Below, one piece after another: positions 54,428-62,408 of a stretch of 64,000 bases of DNA. Under the pieces are notes generated by a model, which saw nothing but the letters and a program-made list of their open reading frames with translations, did not search any database and was not told where the DNA came from. The first letter of the stretch is position 1; every line of letters starts with the position of its first letter. Source of the DNA: Polyangium mundeleinium (GTDB lineage Bacteria > Myxococcota_A > Polyangia > Polyangiales > Polyangiaceae); the NCBI RefSeq assembly GCF_028369105.1, contig NZ_JAQNDO010000001.1, forward strand, positions 9,890,501-9,954,500, given 5' to 3'. Position numbers and translations under genes: made by a program.

Positions 54428-55156
54428 TCAAGGCAGGCGCGTCACCGCCTTGGCGAGCAGCTTTTCGAGCCCCGCGTGATCACACACCGGGCCGACCGTC
54501 GTGTCGCCGAGCGTGATCTTCGGGTTGAAGACCTGGACGTCGAAGCGGCCCTTCACGACCTCGACGTTGAAGATCGGGTGCCCGCCCGCGCCCTTCTTCA
54601 CGTAACGGCGCGCGACGTCGCCGAGGCCTGAAATCGCCTCGATCCCGCTCACCTCGCCCTCGATGTCCTTGAAGCGGTCCTTGGCCTCGGCGTCGCTCGC
54701 CTGGCGCACGACGAGAAGGCTCAACGTGCCCGCATCCTTGCTGTTCCAACGACGGCTGCAGGTGCGCTCGGCGCCGATGTCCTCGGTCGGCTGCTTCGCG
54801 TCGGCCTCGACCTCGACGCCGCACGCAGCCTTGATCTCCTCGGGCGTGAGGACGATGTCGCAGTCGAGCGGCGGATCGGGCGGCAAGGCCGGGGGCTCGA
54901 CGGCCGCGGACGCGGAGGCGCTCGGCTCGGACGCGGGCGCGGCGCTCGCGCGAGGCGTGGGAGCGGGTGTGGGCTTCGGGGCCGGCGTGGCCTTGGGGCT
55001 CGCCGAGGCCACGGACGTGGGGACGGGCTTTTCGTTCGCGGGGACCTGGGATGCACGGCCCTCCGGCGTGGGCGACGGCTCGTCGCGGCAGCCGGCGGCG
55101 AGGACGAACAGCGCGAGAAGGGCACCTTGGCCCGCACGAGAGATCAGTGACGGCAT
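54428..55156 (-). CDS. Lipoprotein with Pro/Ala spacer
   Basis: 242 residues, ATG at 55154-55156. Lipobox VLAAGC is followed by about 70 residues of Pro/Ala/Ser/Thr (KATPAPKPTPAPTPRA). The folded part (about 105-242) has CDIVLTPEEIKAACGVEVEA, CSRRWNSKDAGTLSLLVVRQ and VEVVKGRFDVQVFN. It resembles a small domain common in myxobacterial lipoproteins (DUF3558-like in shape) and has four cysteines. The gene is divergent from the Ser/Thr kinase at 55222, 65 nt apart. The two may be co-regulated. Confidence 0.7.
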   Translation of the reverse strand: MPSLISRAGQGALLALFVLAAGCRDEPSPTPEGRASQVPANEKPVPTSVASASPKATPAPKPTPAPTPRASAAPASEPSASASAAVEPPALPPDPPLDCDIVLTPEEIKAACGVEVEADAKQPTEDIGAERTCSRRWNSKDAGTLSLLVVRQASDAEAKDRFKDIEGEVSGIEAISGLGDVARRYVKKGAGGHPIFNVEVVKGRFDVQVFNPKITLGDTTVGPVCDHAGLEKLLAKAVTRLP

Positions 55157-55221
55157 GGGCGCGCACTCTAGAACGATTCTTCCCGGAGGACGTCGCCGCG
55201 GTGGTACGATGCCATCCACGC

Positions 55222-56703
55222 ATGAAGGCCGGTGACCTGGTCGGCGGCAAGTACCGCCTCGCTCGTAGGCTCGGCCAGGGCGCGATGGGCGTCGTCTGGG
55301 AGGCCGTGCACGAGATGACCTCCCGCCGCGTCGCGGTGAAGCTCATCGTGAACGCGACGGACAACCTCCGGCGCCGCCTCCTGCGCGAGGCCCGCGCGGC
55401 CGGGCAGATCGCGCACCGGAACGTGGTCGAGGTCTACGACGTCGGCGAGACCGCGGACGAAGATCCCTTCCTCGTCATGCAGCTCCTCTCGGGCGATACG
55501 CTCTATGGCTGCGTGAAACGCGACGGCCGCATGGACGTCGCGCGCGCCTTGCCCATCGCGCGGGACGTCGGCCGCGCGCTCACCGCCGCCCACGCGCAGG
55601 GGATCATCCATCGGGATCTCAAGCCCGCGAACGTCTTTCTGCACCACGAGGCGGGCGCCCCGGACGAGCTCGTGAAGGTGCTCGATTTCGGCCTCTGCAA
55701 GCCGATGGGCGCCGAGGAGATGCTCACCGTGCCCGGGGGCCTGCTCGGGTCGCCCGCGTACATGAGCCCCGAACAGATCGCCGGCGCGCCCGATCTCGAT
55801 CCGCGCACGGACATCTGGTCGTACGGCGTGCTCATGTTCGAGCTCTTCGCGGGCCAGCGGCCGTTCGCGGGCCGCGGCCCGGATCTGATCCACGCGGTCC
55901 TCACGGCCCCGATCCCGCGGCTCCGTGAGCTCGTGCCCAGCATCGATCTGGCGATCGACGAGATCGTCGCCGGGTGCATCGTGCGCGACAAACGGGCGCG
56001 TATCGGGTCGGCGGCGGAGATCGTCGCGCGGCTCGAACCGCTCGTCGAGAAAATGCGGAGCAGCGGCGCGCAGGCGTCCTCGGACGACGGCGACGAAGGC
56101 GCGCTCGCGGTCACGATGGTGTATCGGCCGGGGGTGACCGGGCCGCCCTCGACGTCGTCGCCTCCGGCGAGCCACAAGGTGGCGAAGACGATCCCGCTCG
56201 CGGCGTTCACGGGAAACCCGATGCCGGGCGCGCCGCCTCCCATGAAGGAGACGGCAGGGCCGCCGCCCTCGTATCCGCAGGGCGTACCGCCTTCGCAGCC
56301 CGAGCCGCCGAAGAGCGCCCCGCGGAGCGCCATGCCGAGCGGCTGGCCCGGCGGACCGCCGGTGGGAGCGCCGCCACAAGCCGCGCCGCTCGGCATGCCG
56401 AACCTGCAAGGGACGATGCCGCTCCAGGGTTTGCCCGAGGCGCAAAGGGCGGCGTGGGGCGCGCCGCATCCGCAGGCGCCGCCGCAGCCGAACTGGCAGG
56501 CGATGACCGGTCAGAATCAGGCCGCCGTGCCCTATACGCCCGCGCAACCGGCGGCGCCCGAACGACGCTGGATCGGCTTCGTGATCCTCGCGGTCGGCGT
56601 CCTCGCGCTCGTGGGCGTGCTGGCGGGCATCGGTTTGTTCGCGCGGCGCTCGCCTGCGCCGCCCGCGCCCTCGGCGCCCTCGGCCGCACCGGCATCCCGC
56701 TGA
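55222..56703 (+). CDS. Eukaryotic-like Ser/Thr protein kinase with C-terminal membrane helix
   Basis: 493 residues, ATG at 55222. The kinase domain (about 11-275) has GQGAMGVVW, VAVKLIV, HRDLKPAN and DFGLCK, then SPAYMSPEQ, so all catalytic parts are present. About 300-450 is a Pro/Gly/Ala-rich linker with repeated PP and GPP. A membrane helix (WIGFVILAVGVLALVGVLAG) lies close to the C-terminus (about 450-475), and only ~15 residues are outside. It differs in linker sequence from the kinase at 45871. Targets are unknown. Followed by the transporter operon. Confidence 0.9.
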   Translation: MKAGDLVGGKYRLARRLGQGAMGVVWEAVHEMTSRRVAVKLIVNATDNLRRRLLREARAAGQIAHRNVVEVYDVGETADEDPFLVMQLLSGDTLYGCVKRDGRMDVARALPIARDVGRALTAAHAQGIIHRDLKPANVFLHHEAGAPDELVKVLDFGLCKPMGAEEMLTVPGGLLGSPAYMSPEQIAGAPDLDPRTDIWSYGVLMFELFAGQRPFAGRGPDLIHAVLTAPIPRLRELVPSIDLAIDEIVAGCIVRDKRARIGSAAEIVARLEPLVEKMRSSGAQASSDDGDEGALAVTMVYRPGVTGPPSTSSPPASHKVAKTIPLAAFTGNPMPGAPPPMKETAGPPPSYPQGVPPSQPEPPKSAPRSAMPSGWPGGPPVGAPPQAAPLGMPNLQGTMPLQGLPEAQRAAWGAPHPQAPPQPNWQAMTGQNQAAVPYTPAQPAAPERRWIGFVILAVGVLALVGVLAGIGLFARRSPAPPAPSAPSAAPASR

Positions 56704-56855
56704 CACTTGCATTGCGATAGCGGCGCGATAACACCGCATTGCATCAACCGCGCGACGCGCCTTCGATGGGCACGTCCTGGGCGTCTGCGCGCTTGACATC
56801 CCCCTTTGGCTTCGGTTTGCTCCGCGACCGTCCCGAAGCCAGGAATCCCCTCTGC

Positions 56856-59756
56856 ATGCAAGCTTTCGCACAACTCCTCGTTCGTCGAACGACGGCGTGG
56901 GCCATCGTCCTCGTGGTCCTCTTGCTCTCGCTCGCGAGCTTGTTTTTTGCGTCTCGGGTCGATCGCGACGACGACGTGCTTTCGTTCCTGCCGCGGGAAA
57001 ACCCGGAGGTGGGCGTCTTCTACGACGTGAGCAAGCGATTCGGCAGTCTCGACATCGCGCTCGTCGGAATCAGCACGGACGACGCGCTCTCTCCCGAATT
57101 CCTGACGCGCTTGCGGGACCTGACGAAACGTCTGAACGAGACGGACGGCGTCGGCTACGCGATGACGCTGACGAACATGGACGATTTCGTGGCCGATCCG
57201 CAGAAGGGCGGCATCACGAACGATTACCTCGTCGGCAAGATCCCCGAGACGCCCGAGGAGCGGGCGGCGCTGCGCGAGAAGGTGCTTTCGCTGGATCACG
57301 TGGTCGGAAACCTGATCTCGGCGGACGGAAAGGCCGCGCTCCTCTATTGCTTCGCCGGCCACGGGGCGGATCAGAAGGTGCTCGCGCAAAAGGTCCGCGC
57401 GGCAGTGGAAGAGGCATTTCCGCGCGAGGCGAAGTTCTGGGGCGGCGCGCCGTTCATATCGACGTACATCTACGGCGTCACGCAGGACGACATGCGGCGG
57501 CTCGCGCCCTGGGCGGTGCTCGTCATCGTGCTCATCACGGTGATCTCGTTCCGCGACGTCATCGGGGCCGGGCTCGCGCTGCTCTCGACGGCGCTCGGCA
57601 TCGTGATGTCGCTCGGGCTCATGGGCGCGCTCGGCGTCCCGGTCGACGTCATCCTCGGCTCGCTCCCCGTCATTCTGTTCGCCCTGGGCAGCGCTTATGC
57701 CGTCCACATCCTGAGCCACTATTATACCGTCGCGCACGAGCACGACCGCGAGACGGCCCTCGTGCGGACGATCTGCGAGATGGGCCCGCCCGTCCTCGCG
57801 AGCGGCCTCATGACCGTGGCCGGCCTCCTGTCGTTCCTGCTGATGGATATCGCGCCGCTCCGGACCTTCGGCGTGTTCGCGGCCGTCGGGATCCTCATCA
57901 CGCTCGCGCTTTCGCTCACGTTCGTGCCGGCGGTGGCCTACCTCGTGAAGCTCAAAGGAAGGCCGGCCGCGAAGGGCGGCGTGGCCCGGCTGCACGAGTG
58001 GCTCTGCACGCTGCCGCAGCGGCGGCGTGTCCTCGTCGGCGGGGCCCTCGGCGCGCTCGCGCTCGGGAGCGCGCTCTTCGTCGGGAAGATCGAGAGTCGC
58101 ATGGATAACGCGGCATTTTTCTCGAAAAATAGCCCGCCCGATCAGGCCGAGACCTTCCTGCGCGACGGCTTCGGCGGCTCGCTCTTCGTGCAGATCCAGG
58201 TCGAGGGCGACATGACCGATCCGGTCGTCCTCCGCGAGATCCAGGCCCTCGCCGACCGCCTCGTGGTCCTTCCGCACGTGAACTCGGTGAACCACGTGGG
58301 CGCGGTGGTCGCGCAGATCAACGAGGCGATGGAAGGTGACCGGCGCATCCCGGACACCACGGCCAAGGTGAAGCTGCTCTACGGCTTCCTCGAAGGCAAA
58401 AAGGCGGTCACGCAGCTCGTCACGGACGACCGGAAAAAGGCGCTCCTGCAGGTCAAGCTCGACACGAGCGTCGCGTCCGAGACCGAGCCGGTCCTCGAAA
58501 AGATTCGAGAGGTCGCGGGCACGGCCATCACGACGACGTACACGGTGGCCGAGGCGAAGGGGGCCCGGAAGGACGAGGTCGCGGCACGCGTGCGCTCCCT
58601 CGCCGCGGCCCGCATGCGCGCGGTCGGGAAGGCCTTCGGCACCCCCATGCCCGAGCAGGCGGACCTCGAGGCTCGCCTCGCGGTGCCGGCGAAGGCGGAC
58701 GCGTCGGAGGCCACGCGCGCCGCGCTCACGCGGTTCCTCGGCTCGGAGGAGTGCAGCGTGGAGCTCGAAGGGGCCGAGACGATCGACAAGGTGGCGCGCG
58801 CGCTCACGGCGCTCGGATCGCGGCCCGACGAGGCGAAGCTCGCGGAGACGATCGCGGTTGCCCTCGACAAACCCGTGGGGGACACGCTCGTCACGGATCT
58901 CGCGGACACGGTCGATCGTCCGCTGGAGGAGATCTGGCGGCGGAGCGAGGCGATGGCGCGGGCGAAGCAGCTCGCCCTCGACGCGAAGATCGCGGCGCCG
59001 GCGGGGTTGAAGGGAGACCGGTTTTACGCGGCGATCGCGGCTGCGTGGATGGATCTCGACGTGCCGGCCCTCGCGCTCCCGCCGGTGGCGGGGACCGAGC
59101 CCTCCGCATCGGGCGAGCAAAAGCTCGCGGTCGCGGTGACGGGCCTGCCCGTGATGCACGCAGGCCTGTCGCGGAGCGTCGCGTCAAACCATTGGAAGAG
59201 CCTGTTCTTCGCGCTCGGTTTCGTGCTGCTGCTGATGGTCGGGTTGTTCCGGTCGTTCTGGAGCGGCCTCCTCGGCGTGCTTCCCATCATGCTGACGATG
59301 GCGGTCGTTTATGGCGGGATGGGGCTGCTCGGCGTGCCCCTCGACATCGGGACGTCGATGCTTCCGAGCTTGATCATCGGGGCGGGCGTGGACTATGCGG
59401 TACACCTGATGGTCGCCTGGAACGCCCCGGAGAAGTCCCCGCTCGCGGAGGCGGCCACGACGGCCGCGCGGCGGGCCGGGCCGGCGATCTGGATGAGCGC
59501 GTGGATGGTGGCGGCCGGCTTTTTCGTGCTCACGCTCGGCGAGGCGCGGCCGCTGAAGAACGTCGGGGGGCTAACGGCGGCGGCCATGGTGGCGGCCGCC
59601 CTGGCCACGATGCTGGTGATCCCGCTCTTCGCCCGCAAAACGCGCTACTACGGCGACGGGACTAGAATACCGAGCGCCGCACCTGCGTCCGATGCGTCGG
59701 ACGCCGTTCTCGACACGAGCACGAGCCCTTCCCTGAACGAACGAGGTTCGAGATGA
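56856..59756 (+). CDS. RND/MMPL-family transporter
   Basis: 966 residues, ATG at 56856 with AGGAA upstream. It follows the twofold RND plan: helix 1 (about 10-32), a periplasmic domain, and helices 2-6 (about 210-360, with RDVIGAGLALLSTALGIVMS and SAYAVHILSHYYT). A second periplasmic domain follows, then helices 8-12 from about 790 (LFFALGFVLLLMVGLF, GAGVDYAVHLMVAW). This is the MMPL/HpnN-like subgroup that moves lipids or hydrophobic molecules toward the outer membrane using proton flow. It is the first of three envelope genes. The next gene's start overlaps its stop (ATGA). Confidence 0.88.
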   Translation: MQAFAQLLVRRTTAWAIVLVVLLLSLASLFFASRVDRDDDVLSFLPRENPEVGVFYDVSKRFGSLDIALVGISTDDALSPEFLTRLRDLTKRLNETDGVGYAMTLTNMDDFVADPQKGGITNDYLVGKIPETPEERAALREKVLSLDHVVGNLISADGKAALLYCFAGHGADQKVLAQKVRAAVEEAFPREAKFWGGAPFISTYIYGVTQDDMRRLAPWAVLVIVLITVISFRDVIGAGLALLSTALGIVMSLGLMGALGVPVDVILGSLPVILFALGSAYAVHILSHYYTVAHEHDRETALVRTICEMGPPVLASGLMTVAGLLSFLLMDIAPLRTFGVFAAVGILITLALSLTFVPAVAYLVKLKGRPAAKGGVARLHEWLCTLPQRRRVLVGGALGALALGSALFVGKIESRMDNAAFFSKNSPPDQAETFLRDGFGGSLFVQIQVEGDMTDPVVLREIQALADRLVVLPHVNSVNHVGAVVAQINEAMEGDRRIPDTTAKVKLLYGFLEGKKAVTQLVTDDRKKALLQVKLDTSVASETEPVLEKIREVAGTAITTTYTVAEAKGARKDEVAARVRSLAAARMRAVGKAFGTPMPEQADLEARLAVPAKADASEATRAALTRFLGSEECSVELEGAETIDKVARALTALGSRPDEAKLAETIAVALDKPVGDTLVTDLADTVDRPLEEIWRRSEAMARAKQLALDAKIAAPAGLKGDRFYAAIAAAWMDLDVPALALPPVAGTEPSASGEQKLAVAVTGLPVMHAGLSRSVASNHWKSLFFALGFVLLLMVGLFRSFWSGLLGVLPIMLTMAVVYGGMGLLGVPLDIGTSMLPSLIIGAGVDYAVHLMVAWNAPEKSPLAEAATTAARRAGPAIWMSAWMVAAGFFVLTLGEARPLKNVGGLTAAAMVAAALATMLVIPLFARKTRYYGDGTRIPSAAPASDASDAVLDTSTSPSLNERGSR

Positions 59757-60508
59757 GTACAGCTTTCCGTGGTTGGCTTTCCGCCTCTGCTCCCCTCCTC
59801 GCGGCCCTGCTCTGGGCCGGGCATGCGGGCGCCGACGCCCCGGGCGACAAGGCCCTCAAGGCGATGGAAGAGGCGATGAACCGCGCGAAGACCCAGTACT
59901 ACGAGTACGAGGTCGTCAACAAAGAGCCCGGCAAAGACGAGAAGAAGATGGGGCTCAAGGTCTACATCAAGGGCGAGAAGCGTCTGACCGAGTTCACCGC
60001 GCCCGCCGACATGAAGGGGACCAAGGTCCTCATCCTCTCGCCCACGCAGATGTACGTGTATCTCCCGGCGTTCGGGAAGATCCGGCGGATCGCCAGCCAC
60101 GTGACCGATCAAGGCTTCATGGGGCTCGCCTTCAGCCAGGACGACCTCGCGACGCAGGCGTACGCGGCCTTCTACGACGCGCAGCTCGCCGCAGACGCGG
60201 GCGCGGAGCAGACGCTCGTGGCGACGGCGAAGGCGGGTCAGACGGTCCCCAACGGCAAGATCGAGTTCAAGATCGTGAAGGACAAGAACCTGCCGTCGGA
60301 GATCAAGTACTTCAACACGGCCGGCAAGCACGTGAAGACCGAGACGCGCACGACCTACGACTGCCAGGGTAATATCTGCAGCCCGCAGGAGCTCAAGATG
60401 GTCGACCACACGAAGGGCGGCCACTGGACGAAGATGGTCCGCAAGGCGTGGAAGGTGAACGAGGAGATGAGCGACGACCTCTTCTCGAAGCGCAGCCTCG
60501 AAAAGTAG
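59753..60508 (+). CDS. Outer-membrane lipoprotein-sorting (LolA-like) protein
   Basis: 251 residues; the ATG at 59753 overlaps the transporter's TGA. Signal peptide to about 28 (AGHAGADA). The mature part is of the LolA/LolB-like type: YYEYEVVNKEPGKDEKKMGL, KVYIKGEKRLTEFTAPADM, KVLILSPTQMYVYLPAFGKI and SHVTDQGFMGLAFSQDD. It is distinct from the lolA at 13733. Next to RND transporters and DUF1302 proteins such carriers are thought to pass a hydrophobic cargo through the periplasm. That role is inferred from the neighbours. Confidence 0.88.
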   Translation: MSTAFRGWLSASAPLLAALLWAGHAGADAPGDKALKAMEEAMNRAKTQYYEYEVVNKEPGKDEKKMGLKVYIKGEKRLTEFTAPADMKGTKVLILSPTQMYVYLPAFGKIRRIASHVTDQGFMGLAFSQDDLATQAYAAFYDAQLAADAGAEQTLVATAKAGQTVPNGKIEFKIVKDKNLPSEIKYFNTAGKHVKTETRTTYDCQGNICSPQELKMVDHTKGGHWTKMVRKAWKVNEEMSDDLFSKRSLEK

Positions 60509-60540
60509 ATTTCGCCCCGCCCGAGATAGAGTAGATACGC

Positions 60541-60584
60541 GCGCCGCCCCTCCCGCTCGACGGGACGGGCGGCGCGACGTTTTT
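60541..60584 (+). terminator. Rho-independent terminator between the LolA-like and DUF1302 genes
   Basis: A 15-bp stem with one mismatch (GCGCCGCCC arm and its complement), five-base loop CTCGA, then a run of five T at 60580-60584. It is 32 nt after the LolA-like stop and 24 nt before the DUF1302 start. It should lower or stop transcription into the last gene. Confidence 0.8.
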
Positions 60585-60607
60585 CAGGACCCGAGGTCAA
60601 ACCAAGC

Positions 60608-62368
60608 ATGTACCGCCACGTTCGTCGGGGCAGCGCGACCGTCTGCGCCCTCGCCCTCCTGCTCGGCGCGGCTCCGAGCGCCCACGCCGACGATGAGCTC
60701 GAGCTCGACTGGAGCGGCCGCATCCAGAGCGATCTGCGCTTCCGCATGCAGCCCGTGGGCGTGGGCGAATGGTATTCGCGGCAGGAGCTGCCGGCGGGCG
60801 TCGAGCGCAACTGGAATACGCTCGGCCTGAAGCTCGAAGCGAATTACGGACGGTTCCACGGCGTCGCGGCGGTCGATTTCGTGTGGAGCGGGTATCCCGA
60901 GCGAATGACGGCCATCGGCGACCTCTCGCGGGTCGAGAAGGCCGAGCCGTACCGCCTCGAAGCGCGCTCGATCTACATGGAGGCCGAGGGCATCTTCGTG
61001 AAGGGGCTCGATCTGCGCATCGGGCAGCAGGTCGTCAACTGGGGCGTCGGGGATCAGTTCAACCCGACGAACAATTTGAACCCCGACGATCTGCGGGATC
61101 CGCTGCTCTTCGGCCGGCAGGTCGCCAATTTCATGGTGAAGGCCGATTACTGGATCAACGAGGACTGGTCGATCTCCGGCGTGCTCGTGCCGCTCTTCAA
61201 GCCCGCGATGCTGCCGCTCTCGGGCTCGCTCGCGGTGGCGCAGCTCGACCGATTGCCGTTCGTCTCGGATTCGCTGCGGCAGCGCGTGGTCGCCGAGCAG
61301 GCCGCGGCACAGACGCTCTTCGGTCATCCGACGATCATCGGCAACGTGACGCCCGTGTTGCCCGAGCCGACGTTCGACAACATGCAGGTCGCCTACCGGA
61401 TCGCGGGCACGATCAAGGAGCACGACATCGCGCTCTCGTATTACAACGGCCGCACGGATTTCCCGCAGCCACGGAGCAACCACACACGCCAGGCGCTCGG
61501 TCGGCGCTGCAACCCGAGCGATACGAACGATTGCGTCGAAGGGCTCCTGCTCACGGACGTGACGCTCGAGTATCCGAGGATGCACGTCTACGGGCTGAAC
61601 GTGACGGGCGAGGTGAACCCGTTTTCGTGGATCTCGGAGGAGATCAACGGGCTCGGGTATCGCTTCGAAGGCGCGCTCGTGGTGCCGCAGAGCCAGTCGA
61701 TCCGGCTGACGAACGACGCACTCGCGCTGGGAATCCCGCAGGCCGCCGGCGAATACGATTACGACGGTGACGGGCGGCCCGGCGGGCCCGGTGGGCGGGA
61801 GCCGCTCGTGGTGAACAATACGCCGTTCTTGAAATGGGTGCTCGGCCTCGATTACACGTTCGGCGAGCACGTGTACGTGAACGCGATGTGGGTGCACGGG
61901 CTCGTGGACGAGTACGGCGCGGGCGACTGGATCAAGGAAGGGTATACGGTCCGGCAGAGCGGCGTGATCGAGGGGTCGAACGTGCTCGCGTGTGCGCTCT
62001 CGAAGAACGGCCAGACGTGCTCGCGGGAGATCCTGCGGCCGCGGCTCGGCGATTACGTGGTGCTCGGCGCCGATTTCAAGTTCGCGAACCAGGCGGGCAT
62101 GTTCCGGCTGTTCACGATCCTCGACGCGACGCCGCTCGTGGAGGACACGTGGGACGACGAGCAAGGGAAACGCGTGCAGAGGAAGATCTCGCCGCTCAGC
62201 GCCGAAGGGTTCTCGATGGTGATCTTCCCGGAGCTCGATTACAACTTCGGCAATGGGCTGGAGCTCGCGGCCGGGGCCCTGCTCCAGCTCGGCAAGCCCT
62301 ACACGAAGTTCGGCTCCCCGGAGACGGGCGGGTCGACCGTGTTCACCCGCGCGAAATATAGCTTCTAG
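60608..62368 (+). CDS. DUF1302-family outer-membrane protein
   Basis: 586 residues, ATG at 60608. Signal peptide to about 27 (APSAHADDE). Typical DUF1302 features follow: LELDWSGRIQSDLRFRM, RIGQQVVNWGVGDQFNPTNN (the WG/NP motif) and LRDPLLFGRQVANF, then many beta-strands up to the C-terminal VFTRAKYSF with terminal Phe. That ending is the usual barrel-assembly signal. It is likely the outer-membrane exit or receiver of the RND plus LolA-like set, acting on a lipid or similar cargo. It comes after a terminator hairpin, so it may be expressed less than, or apart from, the other two genes. Confidence 0.9.
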   Translation: MYRHVRRGSATVCALALLLGAAPSAHADDELELDWSGRIQSDLRFRMQPVGVGEWYSRQELPAGVERNWNTLGLKLEANYGRFHGVAAVDFVWSGYPERMTAIGDLSRVEKAEPYRLEARSIYMEAEGIFVKGLDLRIGQQVVNWGVGDQFNPTNNLNPDDLRDPLLFGRQVANFMVKADYWINEDWSISGVLVPLFKPAMLPLSGSLAVAQLDRLPFVSDSLRQRVVAEQAAAQTLFGHPTIIGNVTPVLPEPTFDNMQVAYRIAGTIKEHDIALSYYNGRTDFPQPRSNHTRQALGRRCNPSDTNDCVEGLLLTDVTLEYPRMHVYGLNVTGEVNPFSWISEEINGLGYRFEGALVVPQSQSIRLTNDALALGIPQAAGEYDYDGDGRPGGPGGREPLVVNNTPFLKWVLGLDYTFGEHVYVNAMWVHGLVDEYGAGDWIKEGYTVRQSGVIEGSNVLACALSKNGQTCSREILRPRLGDYVVLGADFKFANQAGMFRLFTILDATPLVEDTWDDEQGKRVQRKISPLSAEGFSMVIFPELDYNFGNGLELAAGALLQLGKPYTKFGSPETGGSTVFTRAKYSF

Positions 62369-62408
62369 GTTATTGCTTCCCGACTTTCCGCCGCGGTAAG
62401 TGTCGGCC

